64,000 bases of DNA, from the NCBI RefSeq assembly GCF_918797505.1, contig NC_092799.1:25668382-25732381 (forward strand), read 5' to 3'. Both the position numbers and the translations under genes were made by a program. The DNA comes from Bemisia tabaci. Taxonomy: Eukaryota; Arthropoda; Insecta; Hemiptera; Aleyrodidae. Numbering within the stretch: position 1 is the stretch's first letter; each line of letters begins with the position of its first letter. Shown here piece after piece: positions 33,963-43,620 of this stretch. Under the pieces are notes generated by a model. It was given only the letters and a program-made list of their open reading frames with translations. It was not told the DNA's origin and searched no databases.

Positions 33963-34613
33963 ACACACACATTGGATCTAGAGTCCAGACTCTTGAAAAC
34001 ATTGATAAGAAAAAGGACTCTGATTCAATTAGATTTAAGCTTACATCAAAAGGAAATCCGCTCAAATTAAGAGGCTTCGTTCTTGATTTAAGCTTAAATC
34101 TGATTGAATCAAGAGTTTTTTTCTTGTCGATGTTTTTAAAAGTCTGGACTCCAGATCCAATGTGTTTTTTTTCCAGTGAATGGAACCACTCTCAGTACCT
34201 CAAAATGGAAAATTTGCATGCAAATTTTTCATTGCTTCGTCTGAAAGTGCTTATAAAGCTGATTTCACAGAATTTTTTATAATGTTTTTTCTGATATGGG
34301 AAATAGTATAAAAATAGATTTAAAAATGAGAAAATGCACCGCCTAGTGACGCCATAAGGCGGTGTTTCCCATTTAAACACACGTATTTTAGCAGATTAGA
34401 TCATTTTGTCAGATCTTCTCCAATAATTTTTCAATTCATGAATCAAGGGTATCCTCGTGATCAGTTCACTCAGTAGTTTCCACTTAAACACGAAATTCAT
34501 CAAATTTCAGACACCTGCAAATTCTCTATCGTGTATAAACGGGAGTTGTGAGCTTTTGAAGTTTCCAAATTTTGTCCGACCCATCCTATTGACTCGCTCC
34601 ACTGTGCGTCGGA
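33634..34613. mobile_element. Family V element with a family A insertion
   Basis: The left end GCGAGTCGAGCCAATCGGAG and right end ATTGACTCGCTCCACTGTGC are inverted. It includes the ATTTTAGCAGATTAGA and TTTCAGACACCTGCAAA words shared with 14815-15045. A family A MITE lies at 33914-34178. Confidence 0.75.
33914..34178. mobile_element. Family A MITE with expanded poly(A) segment
   Basis: CACTGGGGG is followed by about 39 A and an AC run, then the TTGGATCTAGAGTCCAGAC block; it ends TTTTTTTTCCAGTG. AA flanks both sides. The A-run next to the terminus, usually 8-9 bases, has expanded like a microsatellite. Confidence 0.85.
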
Positions 34614-36180
34614 GGTGAGGAACGGAACGTGCACAACACATGGAAGAGGATTGAAACCAGTTCCATTAGACGGGTTGTCGGATGAACGGACGGAACTAGG
34701 TCTGTCCGTGGACGGTCCAGGGGTTTAGGGTAAAATGTGGTAACAGGGGAAACAAGATACCCTAAAACCAATATAACAAGAGAATTTCCGCGGTGTGGAG
34801 ATGCAACAGGCGGCCGTGGCTACGCTACGTAAGAGCTAAAACGGCGTGGCGCATGGGCCTCGGCTAGGAGTGCATAAAGCACCCGACGGCTATGAAACGG
34901 GTCCTGGAAGATAGCCCCACCGTGAGGAAAAACGCCGAGGGAACAATTAAGTGGCGCCAAATTTCTGCCGTTAAAATATTCACCACAGAGATTAATTCGT
35001 CGCTTGGCTGACACAAGGGCGTAACTGCACATTGAGATGAACCCGGTAAAGCTTTGCATTGTATGGAAGACAGGGTTCATAACATAGTGTAGTTACGCCC
35101 TTATGCCAGCCGAGCGACGAATTACGAATATTTGTTCTTGAAATTTTCAAGTACCCTTAGTCAGGGGTGCAGAATGTTCTCGATCGCGCGATCATGCTCG
35201 CGTGGAAGCTCGCGTGAGAATTTTGAAAGGCTTTAAAAATTTGTGGAAATTGGAGAAGACTTTCAGCAAATTTTTGGGAGGGCTAAGAACTTTCTGCATA
35301 CCTGCCCCAGTGAAATTGCGTTTAATTTTCTCTGAAGTAAATCGAGGAAAATTTTTACAAGTTTTGCAGAGAATTCGTATTTTTTAGAGTAGGGGAATGT
35401 AGTGATAGTGAGTGGAGGGGGAGGGGGTAAGGCGGACACTCCCCATTAGGGGGTCTGGGTGGACCCTCTCAGAAAATGTCTCTTAAAAGAATCTCTTTAT
35501 TAAATTTTACGCAATTTTCGCCCAACATTTGTTAAATATTTGATGTTTTAAAATCGGCGGATATTTACCTCTTTTACTGTGATTATTCTTCAGTAATCAC
35601 ACTATTTTCCTCCGAGGTGTGAAGTTTTAGGACAAAATTTCCAGCAAGAAGGAAGCAGTAGTGTAGTCACGTCTGAAAATAAAAAACCATCGTAGTAAAT
35701 GTTTAGGCTACTTTTACTCCCATCCATCCCCTTTTTCTCTTTCTCCCATTTCCTAACCCCATTCGCTCTTTTTTTTGCCAGAGGAGGACATGCCACTGTA
35801 CCCCTACCCTCTCCGCGAATCCGCCACCGTCCTTGATGAAATCGCGTTTAGTATTTTTTTTGGAAAAAATCAATGAAAAAAGTTTTTCACGAAATTCGTA
35901 TTTTATCGGAATAGAATTTGCAACACCTGAATCTTATTCGGTTTTTTCTTAGCACGGCAGAGCTCGCCATGTGAGTTGCAATCTCGTATGATAAAACTTG
36001 AAAATAGCGTGCAGGAATTCATTAGACCCTGGAGTTCCTCCTACTGGGGTTACCTTCGCACCCACCACGCCCGGTTAAAACGAACAGAATTTTCTGCGTA
36101 TCAAACCCTTTCCTCATGTAGCCTCTAACTAAGGCCCTCTGTAAGGTCCGTTCAAGTATTATGGTAACCACTCGGGGATT
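34614..36180. other. Non-genic; hairpin at 34988-35128 and a family J right end at about 35875-35960
   Basis: AATTCGTCGCTTGGCTGAC then GGGCGTAACTGCAC is mirrored by GTGTAGTTACGCCC then GCCGAGCGACGAATT, with a loop holding AACCC and GGGTT. TTTTTTCTTAGCACGGCAG at 35960 is a lone family J end. No gene was seen. Confidence 0.55.
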
Positions 36181-36490
36181 CAGGGTGTCTACAAATCCGG
36201 AGAGTCTAGAAATAGTACTGATTTTTCAAGGGCGGTCCAGAAGTACTAATAAAGTGCGGAAATTCAGTAAGAAGGTCCGGAAATTTAGTCATTTTTTTCT
36301 TTGTTTTCTTTTTTGCCGCAATTTCAACGAGAAATCCAAAATTTTTGAAATTTTTCGGATTTCGTCAAATGAAAATACTGAAAAAGTACTGAATTCTTCT
36401 GTTTAGGAGCAATTGAATGTCTTGAGAATGTACTGAAAAAGAATCGTGGAAGTACTGATTTTTGACCAGCCTGTATTAGTAGACACCCTG
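36181..36490. mobile_element. Family G element, complete copy
   Basis: Begins CAGGGTGTCTACAAATCCGG and ends TTAGTAGACACCCTG, so the ends are inverted. This copy shows the undisturbed text across the site where the 12.4-kb element is inserted in another copy: GTGGAAGTACTGATTTTTGA. Confidence 0.85.
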
Positions 36491-36576
36491 GGGTTCCATT
36501 CATTTCTTTATTTTTTTTCTTATTTCGGCCGTTTATCTGTAATACTAACAAATTTTGTTTTGTTTTTTTGTTGCAG

Positions 36577-36824
36577 TGTTTCGAAAAATGCGGCGATCGC
36601 ATCGGAAAAAGCGGATCCGGGTGTGGTGATCGTATCAGTGGGGATTCTAAACGCGGAAAAGTGCGGGGGATAGGGGTGGCCGATGGCGAGGGGTTGTGTT
36701 GTGACGTGTTGATCTTTCCTCCGGGAAACTCGACCTCATGATGGCTTGGATCAACGCCTGTTTCTGCTCCAATCAAGAAAAGAAGCGACCCGTCATCAGC
36801 GCTCCAATCCGGCTTCTATTAAAG
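36577..36824 (+). CDS. First coding exon (29 codons) of an unidentified host gene
   Basis: The exon is bounded by a textbook 3' splice site (branch-point-like TACTAAC at 36543-36549, a T/G-rich tract, TTGCAG) and a good donor (TTAAAG then GTAAGC at 36825). The leader 36577-36737 has an in-frame TGA at 36702. The coding part 36738-36824 begins with two ATG codons and reads MMAWINACFCSNQEKK, then RPVISAPIRLLLK, ending in phase 0. It lies just downstream of a family G copy. The CFC cysteines near the N-terminus could be lipid-modified. I do not recognise the protein, and no continuing exon was identified further along the plus strand in this window. The GC-rich stretch at 6478-6907 may be its upstream non-coding exon. 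Confidence 0.6.
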
Positions 36825-39408
36825 GTAAGCGTCTCTTCTTACCAGCTTGCTTCGCTTCATCTTATTGTTTTTCATTTTTTTTTGGAATGATTTTAGTAGA
36901 GACAGAAATTGAACCCATTATTTCAGGGTTGCAGAAAATGCCCGATGTGGAAAAGCCCCAAAAATGCGGAAGGAGGTAACATTTGAGGGGCCAAAAGTCG
37001 AAAAGCCAAGGGAAACAGAGGAAAAACGCCATGTTTTTTTAGATTGGTGGGAAATTTTGTTGAGACCTGATGATAAAAAAAATGTGGAAAGTCGGCTGGC
37101 GGGCGTGTGAAAATGTGGAAGCTCAGAAGATTCTGCACCCCTGCATTGTTTTTCAAATCACATAAGCGCCAAAATTGCGAATGCGAGAAGAACTTAAAAA
37201 ACAGTTTTATTTGCTCTGTTAACAATCTTCGAATTCAACAAAATGTATGTTCTTAGAAGGCTATTAAAGCGGACATGATTGATATACCAGAGAAAACGAA
37301 GAAAAAACAACCGCTCTCCATCAAAATAGAGATTGACGCTTATGTGATCTGGAAAATAATCTATTCAATTAAGTATTCGATTTTAGGGTTTATAGAGCAT
37401 GATGGTCAGGATTTGGGAAAATCGGGAGCGTAACCGGTTTTTATCGGGGTACGAGAAAAATCGGGGATTTTAAAGAGTGGAAATTCAAAATCCGGTAGCA
37501 CCATCAGATGTTGCAAAGCTTGTACCTTGGTGTGTAATGGACTCGGAATTGGAGAAATTTTCGCTGAAGTTTGATTTGATTCTTATGATAAGAATGTTAT
37601 ACCCATGCCATTGGGTTCCCGATGAAGAAGAGAAGTGTTCCCACAATCTTAGCGACAACCGATAGCGCTCACGAGGTATTGATAGCCTCCTCTCTTCATT
37701 TGCGTCCTAAATCGGGAATGTGGTTTTTTTCCACTTCGAAGTGATACTTTTCCTTCAAAGTCGGTGCACTCTGTCGACTCGGCTCTAAAAATTGAATAAA
37801 AGATTAAAAAATTCATTTTTTTTCTAAACTCTGAATAAGAATCGAAGTTTTCCCGCGAGATTCTGAAGGAAAATAAGCGGAAACCCGGGACTTTCCCCGC
37901 GTGAACGCTCTTCGCTTGGATGGTCGCAAATCATTGGCGGATTAAGCAAATTGGCAACATTGTTTTTCTCCATTGTATGTATGTGTATGTATGAGCCGCT
38001 TTTACGGCGCGCTAGGGCGCTCTGCGACGCCTATTCTCCACAGGAATCTGTCATGGTAGAGATCCTCCGGAAGCTGGCATCTCTCCATCTCTTCATGGAT
38101 GCCCTCTACCCACCGTTTGGCTGGACGCCCTCTCCGTCGCCATTTAAACCTACGAAATTCCTCCAAATTTCCTCCGAAATTTTCTCCATTTAAACCTACG
38201 AAATTCCTCGCAATTCCATCGAAAAGTCCTGACAATTTCAAGGGAAAATTTTCATAACTTTCCTCCAAAATAAACATTTTATCGAAGTAAATTCGGCAAC
38301 TCTCGAATGTTCATACGGCGTTTTTCCTTAGCACGGCAGTGTTTGTCCACAGATTGTGTGCAGCTGCAGAGGCTCCAAAGACACAACTCAAATGATTTGT
38401 CGTATTACAATCGCAATGCATTCGGAGTTGAAAAATGCGTAGGTAATTTTCCATTAAGTGCATTGAACGGAAGAAAAGTGGAAGGAAAAGTAAAAGCTGC
38501 CTATGAACAAAACTCTTACTTACGTATGCTAATCCTCTGCTTTATCTCATTCTTCTGAACTTGCTTGACAAGCTCAGGTGAATAACTTAGGATATTATGA
38601 CTGGTTCGAAGTAAAAGATTATAATTTAATTAAGCTTTTGAATTGATCTTTTTATTAAGTGCCGCTGATGTCCAGTCGGAAGATTCCAAGGATACCACTA
38701 TCCACGCGAATTTTATGCGCAAGCATGCCGATGGAATCTGTATTGCCGCAATTAAATTCTTTTGTTTCTTTCAATCTGGAGATTCAACGTGTCTTCTGAG
38801 CCATTTCAAGAACTTGTTGAAATGAAAAGTTCGACGGGTCATTCGCACCTCTTTAAAAGAAACAATAACTTTTCAACAAACTATTTTTTTCAATTTTTGA
38901 ACTTGTCTGGAAGCTTGAAATACTGACTTGCCAAGTTTTGCAGACGATAATTCAGATAAAATATAATCCGAAGATATGCAACTCCGAAAACCCTTTCTCG
39001 GGATTCGTGTAAATACCGAATTTTTTCCGCAAGCATTTTTTTACATGTGAGTTGAAACAACCAAAAAACATCCGTCATGATGAAGAAACTTCCCTCGTTG
39101 CAAGGAAACTTGAGCTTTCACAACTTAAACTTTACTTGGCGTGATACGTCGCGTCTTCGATGCGACGAGTTCTATATTCAGCATTTCGTCACTTTCCGGC
39201 TGAAGTATCTTAAGCGCCATACGACATTTAAATTTCCGTCGCAATTTTATTTTTTACAGAGAAGTTGTTGGTCGAGTCTGTTAGAAAATGTCGCTGAATT
39301 TTATCGGCAGCATAAAGAAAATTCAGTGAAGTTTTCGGACAGCTTCGATGAACAATTTCTTCGTAAAAAAATAATAAAATGGCGGTGGAAATTCATAAAC
39401 GTCGCATG
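36825..39408. other. Non-genic, presumably intronic; family J right half at 38195-38340
   Basis: GGCAACTCTCGAATGTTCAT then ACGGCGTTTTTCCTTAGCAC at 38296-38340 is a family J right end, with its inner half from about 38195. A plus-strand open frame at 39077-39410 (about 110 codons, no recognised motif) runs into a family A MITE and is not called. Confidence 0.5.
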
Positions 39409-39877
39409 CACTGGAAAAAAAAACACATTGGATCTAGAGTCCAGACTCCTAACACTGAGAAAAAACTATGGTTTATAAACCTATTAGTGGTAAATATGGA
39501 ACACCACTAATAGTAGTACCTCTACATATAATAATAGCACATATACCTTAGTTATGGTCTCTGTACCTTAATTAGGTACAGAGACCTTAGTATGGTTCAC
39601 AGACCGAGAATTAGTAGTTTATTTACGACTATTATAGGTGTTCCATATTTACCTCTAATAGGTTTATAAACCATAGTTTTTTCTCAGTGAAAAACATTGA
39701 CAAAAAAAAAAATACTCTTGATTCAATCAGATTTAAGCCTACATCAAGAACCAAGCCTCTTAATTTGAGCGGATTTCCTTTTGATTTAAGCTTAAATCTG
39801 ATTGAATCAAGAGTCCTTTTTCTTGTCAATGTTTTCAAGAGTCTGGACTCTAGATCCGATGTGTTTTCTTTCCAGTG
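39409..39877. mobile_element. Family A MITE interrupted by a family D MITE
   Basis: The left part CACTGGAAAAAAAAACACAT to about 39452 and the right part 39690-39877 ending TTTCTTTCCAGTG together form one family A copy. TG flanks both sides. The interruption falls in the GACTCTTGAAAACATTG block. Confidence 0.9.
39453..39689. mobile_element. Family D MITE, 237 bp
   Basis: Ends CACTGAGAAAAAACTATGG and CCATAGTTTTTTCTCAGTG, with inverted GGTTTATAAACCTATTA blocks next to them. AA lies on both sides, and the split family A target gives the expected text once one AA is removed. Its terminus is the closest of the MITEs to the left end of the 12.4-kb element (CACTGAGAAAAA). Confidence 0.9.
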
Positions 39878-39989
39878 TGGCGCTTGTGATACTTTGGCCG
39901 GATGGTGATGGTTTAATGAAAAACTATCGAGAAATCGGCTTCCGTTCTTGCTAAGAACTTAAATTTTCTCAGTAAACGCGAAGTCCAGA

Positions 39990-40189
39990 TGAATCACTAA
40001 ATACAAAAAGGGCACATGTCTAGAAAACCAAATTGTTCAGGAGACACAAAAAACTGTTTATTTCGTGGTAGATATTTTTTTAAACATAACGACTTTCCAA
40101 AAAATATCTACCACGAAATAAACAGTTTTTTGTGTCTCCTGAACAATTTGGTTTTCTGGACTTGTGCCCTTTTTGTATTTATTGATTCA
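39990..40189. repeat. Near-perfect hairpin, arms about 90 bp, loop about 19 bp
   Basis: The left arm (39990-40080) reads TACAAAAAGGGCACATGTC, then AATTGTTCAGGAGACAC, then TATTTCGTGGTAGATATTTT. The right arm (40100-40189) is its reverse complement with only a few changes. A transcript through it would form a long precursor-like hairpin, though the arms have almost no bulges, unlike typical microRNA precursors. Confidence 0.85.
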
Positions 40190-41057
40190 GATAAGGAACG
40201 CTTTATACAGGGCGCAATTCCAAGAATTTCAATTTTCTTTTCCAAATCGGTGTATTTTTCCCCGAAAAGCGACAACATGGTTCTAATAATGGAAACATAA
40301 CCTCGGAGACCCTGTCCGAGCCCGGGGTGGGATTGGGGTTCAGCGGGGGGCCGATGGTATCCTTTATTTACATAAACTTAATGTTATTGGTTTCAGTGTC
40401 GCCGTGTTTCAAGGCCTCGATCCTCCTCGATTGTTTATATTTTATTGGGCAATCCTGACACTCCCGTCCTAGCTCGCCTCCATTAAACCGCGTCGCGTTG
40501 CGGTCATCTCGTCCAAGACCCGGGACCTCCCAATGCATGTGCTCGTTGTTTCAAAATTAAAAGCCGAATGTATTTCAATAGATCGTATTCGATACATCGA
40601 ACGGGTGAGATTGTATCGATATCGATTGGTTCAAAACCTAAACATAGCCTCAAAAGTAAATTCAGAAATCTGAGAGAACGGGTCTTTTGTAACAGATTTT
40701 TTATTCTTTTGAGTACCAAATGCGAATGCAAAGTGAAATTGTCAGGAAATTTCTCATTTTCAGCTTTTCCAACTTAAATTCTTACAGTTCTGGCTTGAGG
40801 TTATGTTCTATTGTTTTGAAGCAAACGATACATCGAACCACTATCGAAAACGATGTATTTCAATTTCATTCACTTGACTCGACCCGCATAGCCCCCGGCC
40901 CTCGCTCGCTCTTTTAATTCACTCTCACCTGGCCGTCCGATAAGTTATTGTCGACTGCTCCTCGAAACCCGAGTCCCGTCGTTTTGTATCTTTAATTGTT
41001 TTCGATTAATTTTCTCCGCGGCCCGGACTCGATGTGCGGATTTTTTATCCCGCTAGT
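40190..41057. other. Non-genic sequence
   Basis: No recognised feature was found. Confidence 0.45.
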
Positions 41058-41310
41058 CTGCCGTGCCAAGGAAAAACGCCGTATGAACATTCGAGAGTTG
41101 CCGAATTTACCTCGATAAAATGTTTATTTTTGAGGAAAGTTATGAGAATTTTCCCTTGAAAGTTTCAGGACTTTTCGATGGAATCGCGAGCAAAATTACT
41201 TGAAATATTGGAGGGAAAATATTCTTAAATTTGCCAGGAAATACGCGTTTTATGAAAGGTAATCTGGCAACGTCTGAAGGTTCATACGGCGTTTTTCCTC
41301 AGCACGGCAG
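41058..41310. mobile_element. Family J MITE, complete copy, 253 bp
   Basis: CTGCCGTGCCAAGGAAAAAC then GCCGTATGAACATTCGAGAG is mirrored by GTCTGAAGGTTCATACGGCG then TTTTTCCTCAGCACGGCAG. This is the reference copy for the family in the window. Confidence 0.85.
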
Positions 41311-41704
41311 TAGTGTCGTCGGATAAATCGTTGGTGCCTCCGAACTTAACTGCTTTTTGACACCCTAATTTTACGAGGCTTGCAACCTCACCAATCTTGA
41401 AGCATAAATATGAAATAAATTTCATCGGCCTTCCTCACCTCTATATCGCCGTCCTATTTTTAAACTTCCGAAAAAATCTGTAAATATATTCTAACATTGT
41501 ATTTCAGCATTGTTTTGAATTCAATCAACTTGTTCGATGTAACTTTACTATTTCGTCCCTAACTCATATTCACTTTTTCAATCTTGTATATACCTGAAGG
41601 AAAAGCAGGAATACCACTTGGGGTCATGAAGACTTATCCGTACCACTCTTCTCGAAAAAAAATTAATAGCGATTTACGGACTCTGTTATTTTCTCAAGCT
41701 AAGC
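41311..41704. other. Non-genic sequence
   Basis: No recognised feature was found. Confidence 0.45.
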
Positions 41705-41998
41705 GCCCTTAGATAGTGTCGAATGCGACGAATACTACACAATTTCATTTTAACTCCTGAATGCAACTGTTCGGGCTCATGGATGTCCGCGTTGCATATG
41801 CACGGAAATGAAGGCGCTTTCGGAAAATAAAATACTACAGAAAGTAACCTAAACATCACAAGCGTACACAAGTAAACGCGGTCTGAAGTCAAAACGCCTT
41901 CTTTTCCGTGCGCATGCAACACGGACATCTGTCAAACCCGAATAGTTGCATCCAGGCGTCTAAAGGATTTTCGTGTAGTATCTGTCGCATGCGACCAT
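41705..41998. repeat. Degenerate palindrome (family Y)
   Basis: The arms pair GATAGTGTCGAATGCGACG, GCAACTGTTCGGG, ATGTCCGCGTTGCATATGCA and GAAGGCG on the left with CGCCTT, GTGCGCATGCAACACGGACA, CCCGAATAGTTGC and GTATCTGTCGCATGCGAC on the right. It has no coding content. Confidence 0.65.
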
Positions 41999-42473
41999 AG
42001 CTGAAAGTTTAATAAATAAAATTCCAATGTTGCCTATATCTACTCCAGGATTACAACGAAGAAATCAACTAGATGATACCCGATCGAGAAAAATCTAACC
42101 CGAGCCCCTATTTTTCTCTGATACCCTCCGCGATCTTTTTTAACAAGCATAATCAAAAACATCTAAACACAGGGGTGGCACTCCCCTCGCGGTGGAATTT
42201 CTCACTACACTGTCCTGAATTCACACTTTAAATTCCACGATCATCCCTCCGCGATCATTTTTTTAAGGGCACAGAATTCGAGTGCGAGGCCAATGATTAG
42301 ACAACAAAACGAAGCACACGGAGCCTATAATTAGTCGAAGGTCAGTGCCAAGGGGTTGAAATCGAGAGGGAGAAAGGGCGTGCGCGAGGGCACAAGGTGC
42401 AGGGCTAGTTAGTATTTTAGTTCCACATTCAAGGTTGCCACGTTATGCCATTAAATTGGATATCTTACATGGG
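41999..42473. other. Non-genic sequence
   Basis: No recognised feature was found. Confidence 0.45.
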
Positions 42474-42691
42474 CAGGGTGTCTACAAGCCCGGAAATAGC
42501 ATGTACTGATTTTTCAAGGGCGGTCCGGAAGTACTGAAAAAAGCGGAAATTTCTCAACGAGGTACGGCATTTTCATAACTTTTGTCCTTTTTGTCGCAAT
42601 TTGAGCGAGAAATTCAAATTTTTGAAATTTTTCGAATCTCGGTAAATGGAGGTACTGAAAAGTATTGAATTTTACGCTGCAGTGAAACGAG
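42474..42691. repeat. Family G element, truncated copy
   Basis: Starts CAGGGTGTCTACAAGCCCGG and follows the family to GTACTGAAAAGTATTGAATT. It breaks off where the next family G copy begins at 42692. Confidence 0.75.
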
Positions 42692-42944
42692 CAGGGTGTC
42701 TACAAGTCCAGATTCTCTGGAAAGTCCGAAAATAGTTCTGGTTTTTTAAGGCACGTCCGGATACACTGAAAAAGAGCGGCAATGCTGCCAAAAGGTCCTG
42801 ATTTTTTTCCTTTTTTTCGTCATTTTTGAGCGAGAAATTCAAGATTTTGAAATTGTTTGAATTTCGTTGTATGGAGGTATTGAAAAAGTACCGAATTTTT
42901 CTGTGATGAGAGACTGGATTTTTTGGGAAAGTACTGTGAAAGTA
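42692..42944. repeat. Left half of the family G copy split by the 12.4-kb element
   Basis: Starts CAGGGTGTCTACAAGTCCAG and proceeds through GTATTGAAAAAGTACCGAAT to GTACTGTGAAAGTA at 42944. The next expected word, CTGATTTTTGACCAGCCTG, is absent here but is found at 55332. Confidence 0.9.
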
Positions 42945-43080
42945 CACTGAGAAAAATTTTTAGTCAGATCAACCAGAAAACTCCTTGATCCAATGAGACT
43001 ACTCCAATGAATATTTCCCGGAATGGAATGATACTTGGATCAACTGGAATAGCCAGTTAAATTTTTTCCAGTTGAAGTTA

Positions 43081-43211
43081 CTGGAAATTATCCTTGGTTT
43101 AAATGGATATTATCCTTGGGGTAACTGGAATTATCCTCGGAATAACTGGAAAATATCCTTGAAATGACTGGAAAAATTACTTGATTTCACTGGAAAATTT
43201 CCGGTTAATTG
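43081..43211. repeat. Six subterminal tandem repeats, period 21-22 bp
   Basis: Units start at 43081, 43103, 43125, 43146, 43168 and 43190. Five begin CTGGAA and the second ATGGAT; most continue ATTATCCTTGG-like. The motif AACTGGAATT also appears inverted near the other end (55128-55150). In En/Spm, such subterminal arrays are binding sites of the accessory protein TNPA. By analogy these are candidate binding sites for one of the two element proteins. Confidence 0.8.
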
Positions 43212-43371
43212 AAGAGCTCCTACCCCTACCCCTACCCCTACACTGTCCCTCCCCTCTAAAAATTGCTCTTTATAATATCTGGTTGTACTTCGGAACCCGA
43301 AATTTTTGGATCCTTGGTACAACAAGATATTCTGGTTCAGCAAAATCATCTCTTTTCTCAGTTTTACTTTG
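43212..43371. repeat. CCCCTA microsatellite and flanking element sequence
   Basis: GAGCTCCTACCCCTACCCCT then ACCCCTACACTG at about 43214-43245 is a short (CCCCTA)n run inside the transposon end. Nothing else was recognised. Confidence 0.6.
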
Positions 43372-43620
43372 CTGTACCGCTATGCTCAGAAAAATCTCCG
43401 TCCGAACGCTCGATAGTTGCCCCTAGTTAAAACAATAATTTTTGAAGGAAGGTTTAAGTAGTTTTCTTGGAAATTTTCAGATATTCAAGATCAAATTGCA
43501 AGCAAATTTTCTGAAAAGTTTGTAAAAAATATTGATAAATTTCCCAGGAAATTCGGGCTCTGATTAAGGAAATTTGGCAACTCATGTAAGCTCATACGGT
43601 GTTCTTCCTCAGCACGGCAG
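43372..43620. mobile_element. Family J MITE nested in the 12.4-kb element
   Basis: CTGTACCGCTATGCTCAGAA ... GTCCGAACGCTCGATAGTTG and GGCAACTCATGTAAGCTCAT ... CTTCCTCAGCACGGCAG are family J ends. It is more diverged than the copies at 38.3 and 41.1 kb. Confidence 0.75.

Noticed and set aside
33896..34282. 128-codon plus-strand frame with a poly-lysine run
   Set aside because: It is translation of a family A MITE; the same peptide recurs at other family A copies and follows the repeat, not a gene.
39077..39410. About 110-codon plus-strand frame before a MITE
   Set aside because: No recognised motif and the frame runs into the MITE; kept only as a note.
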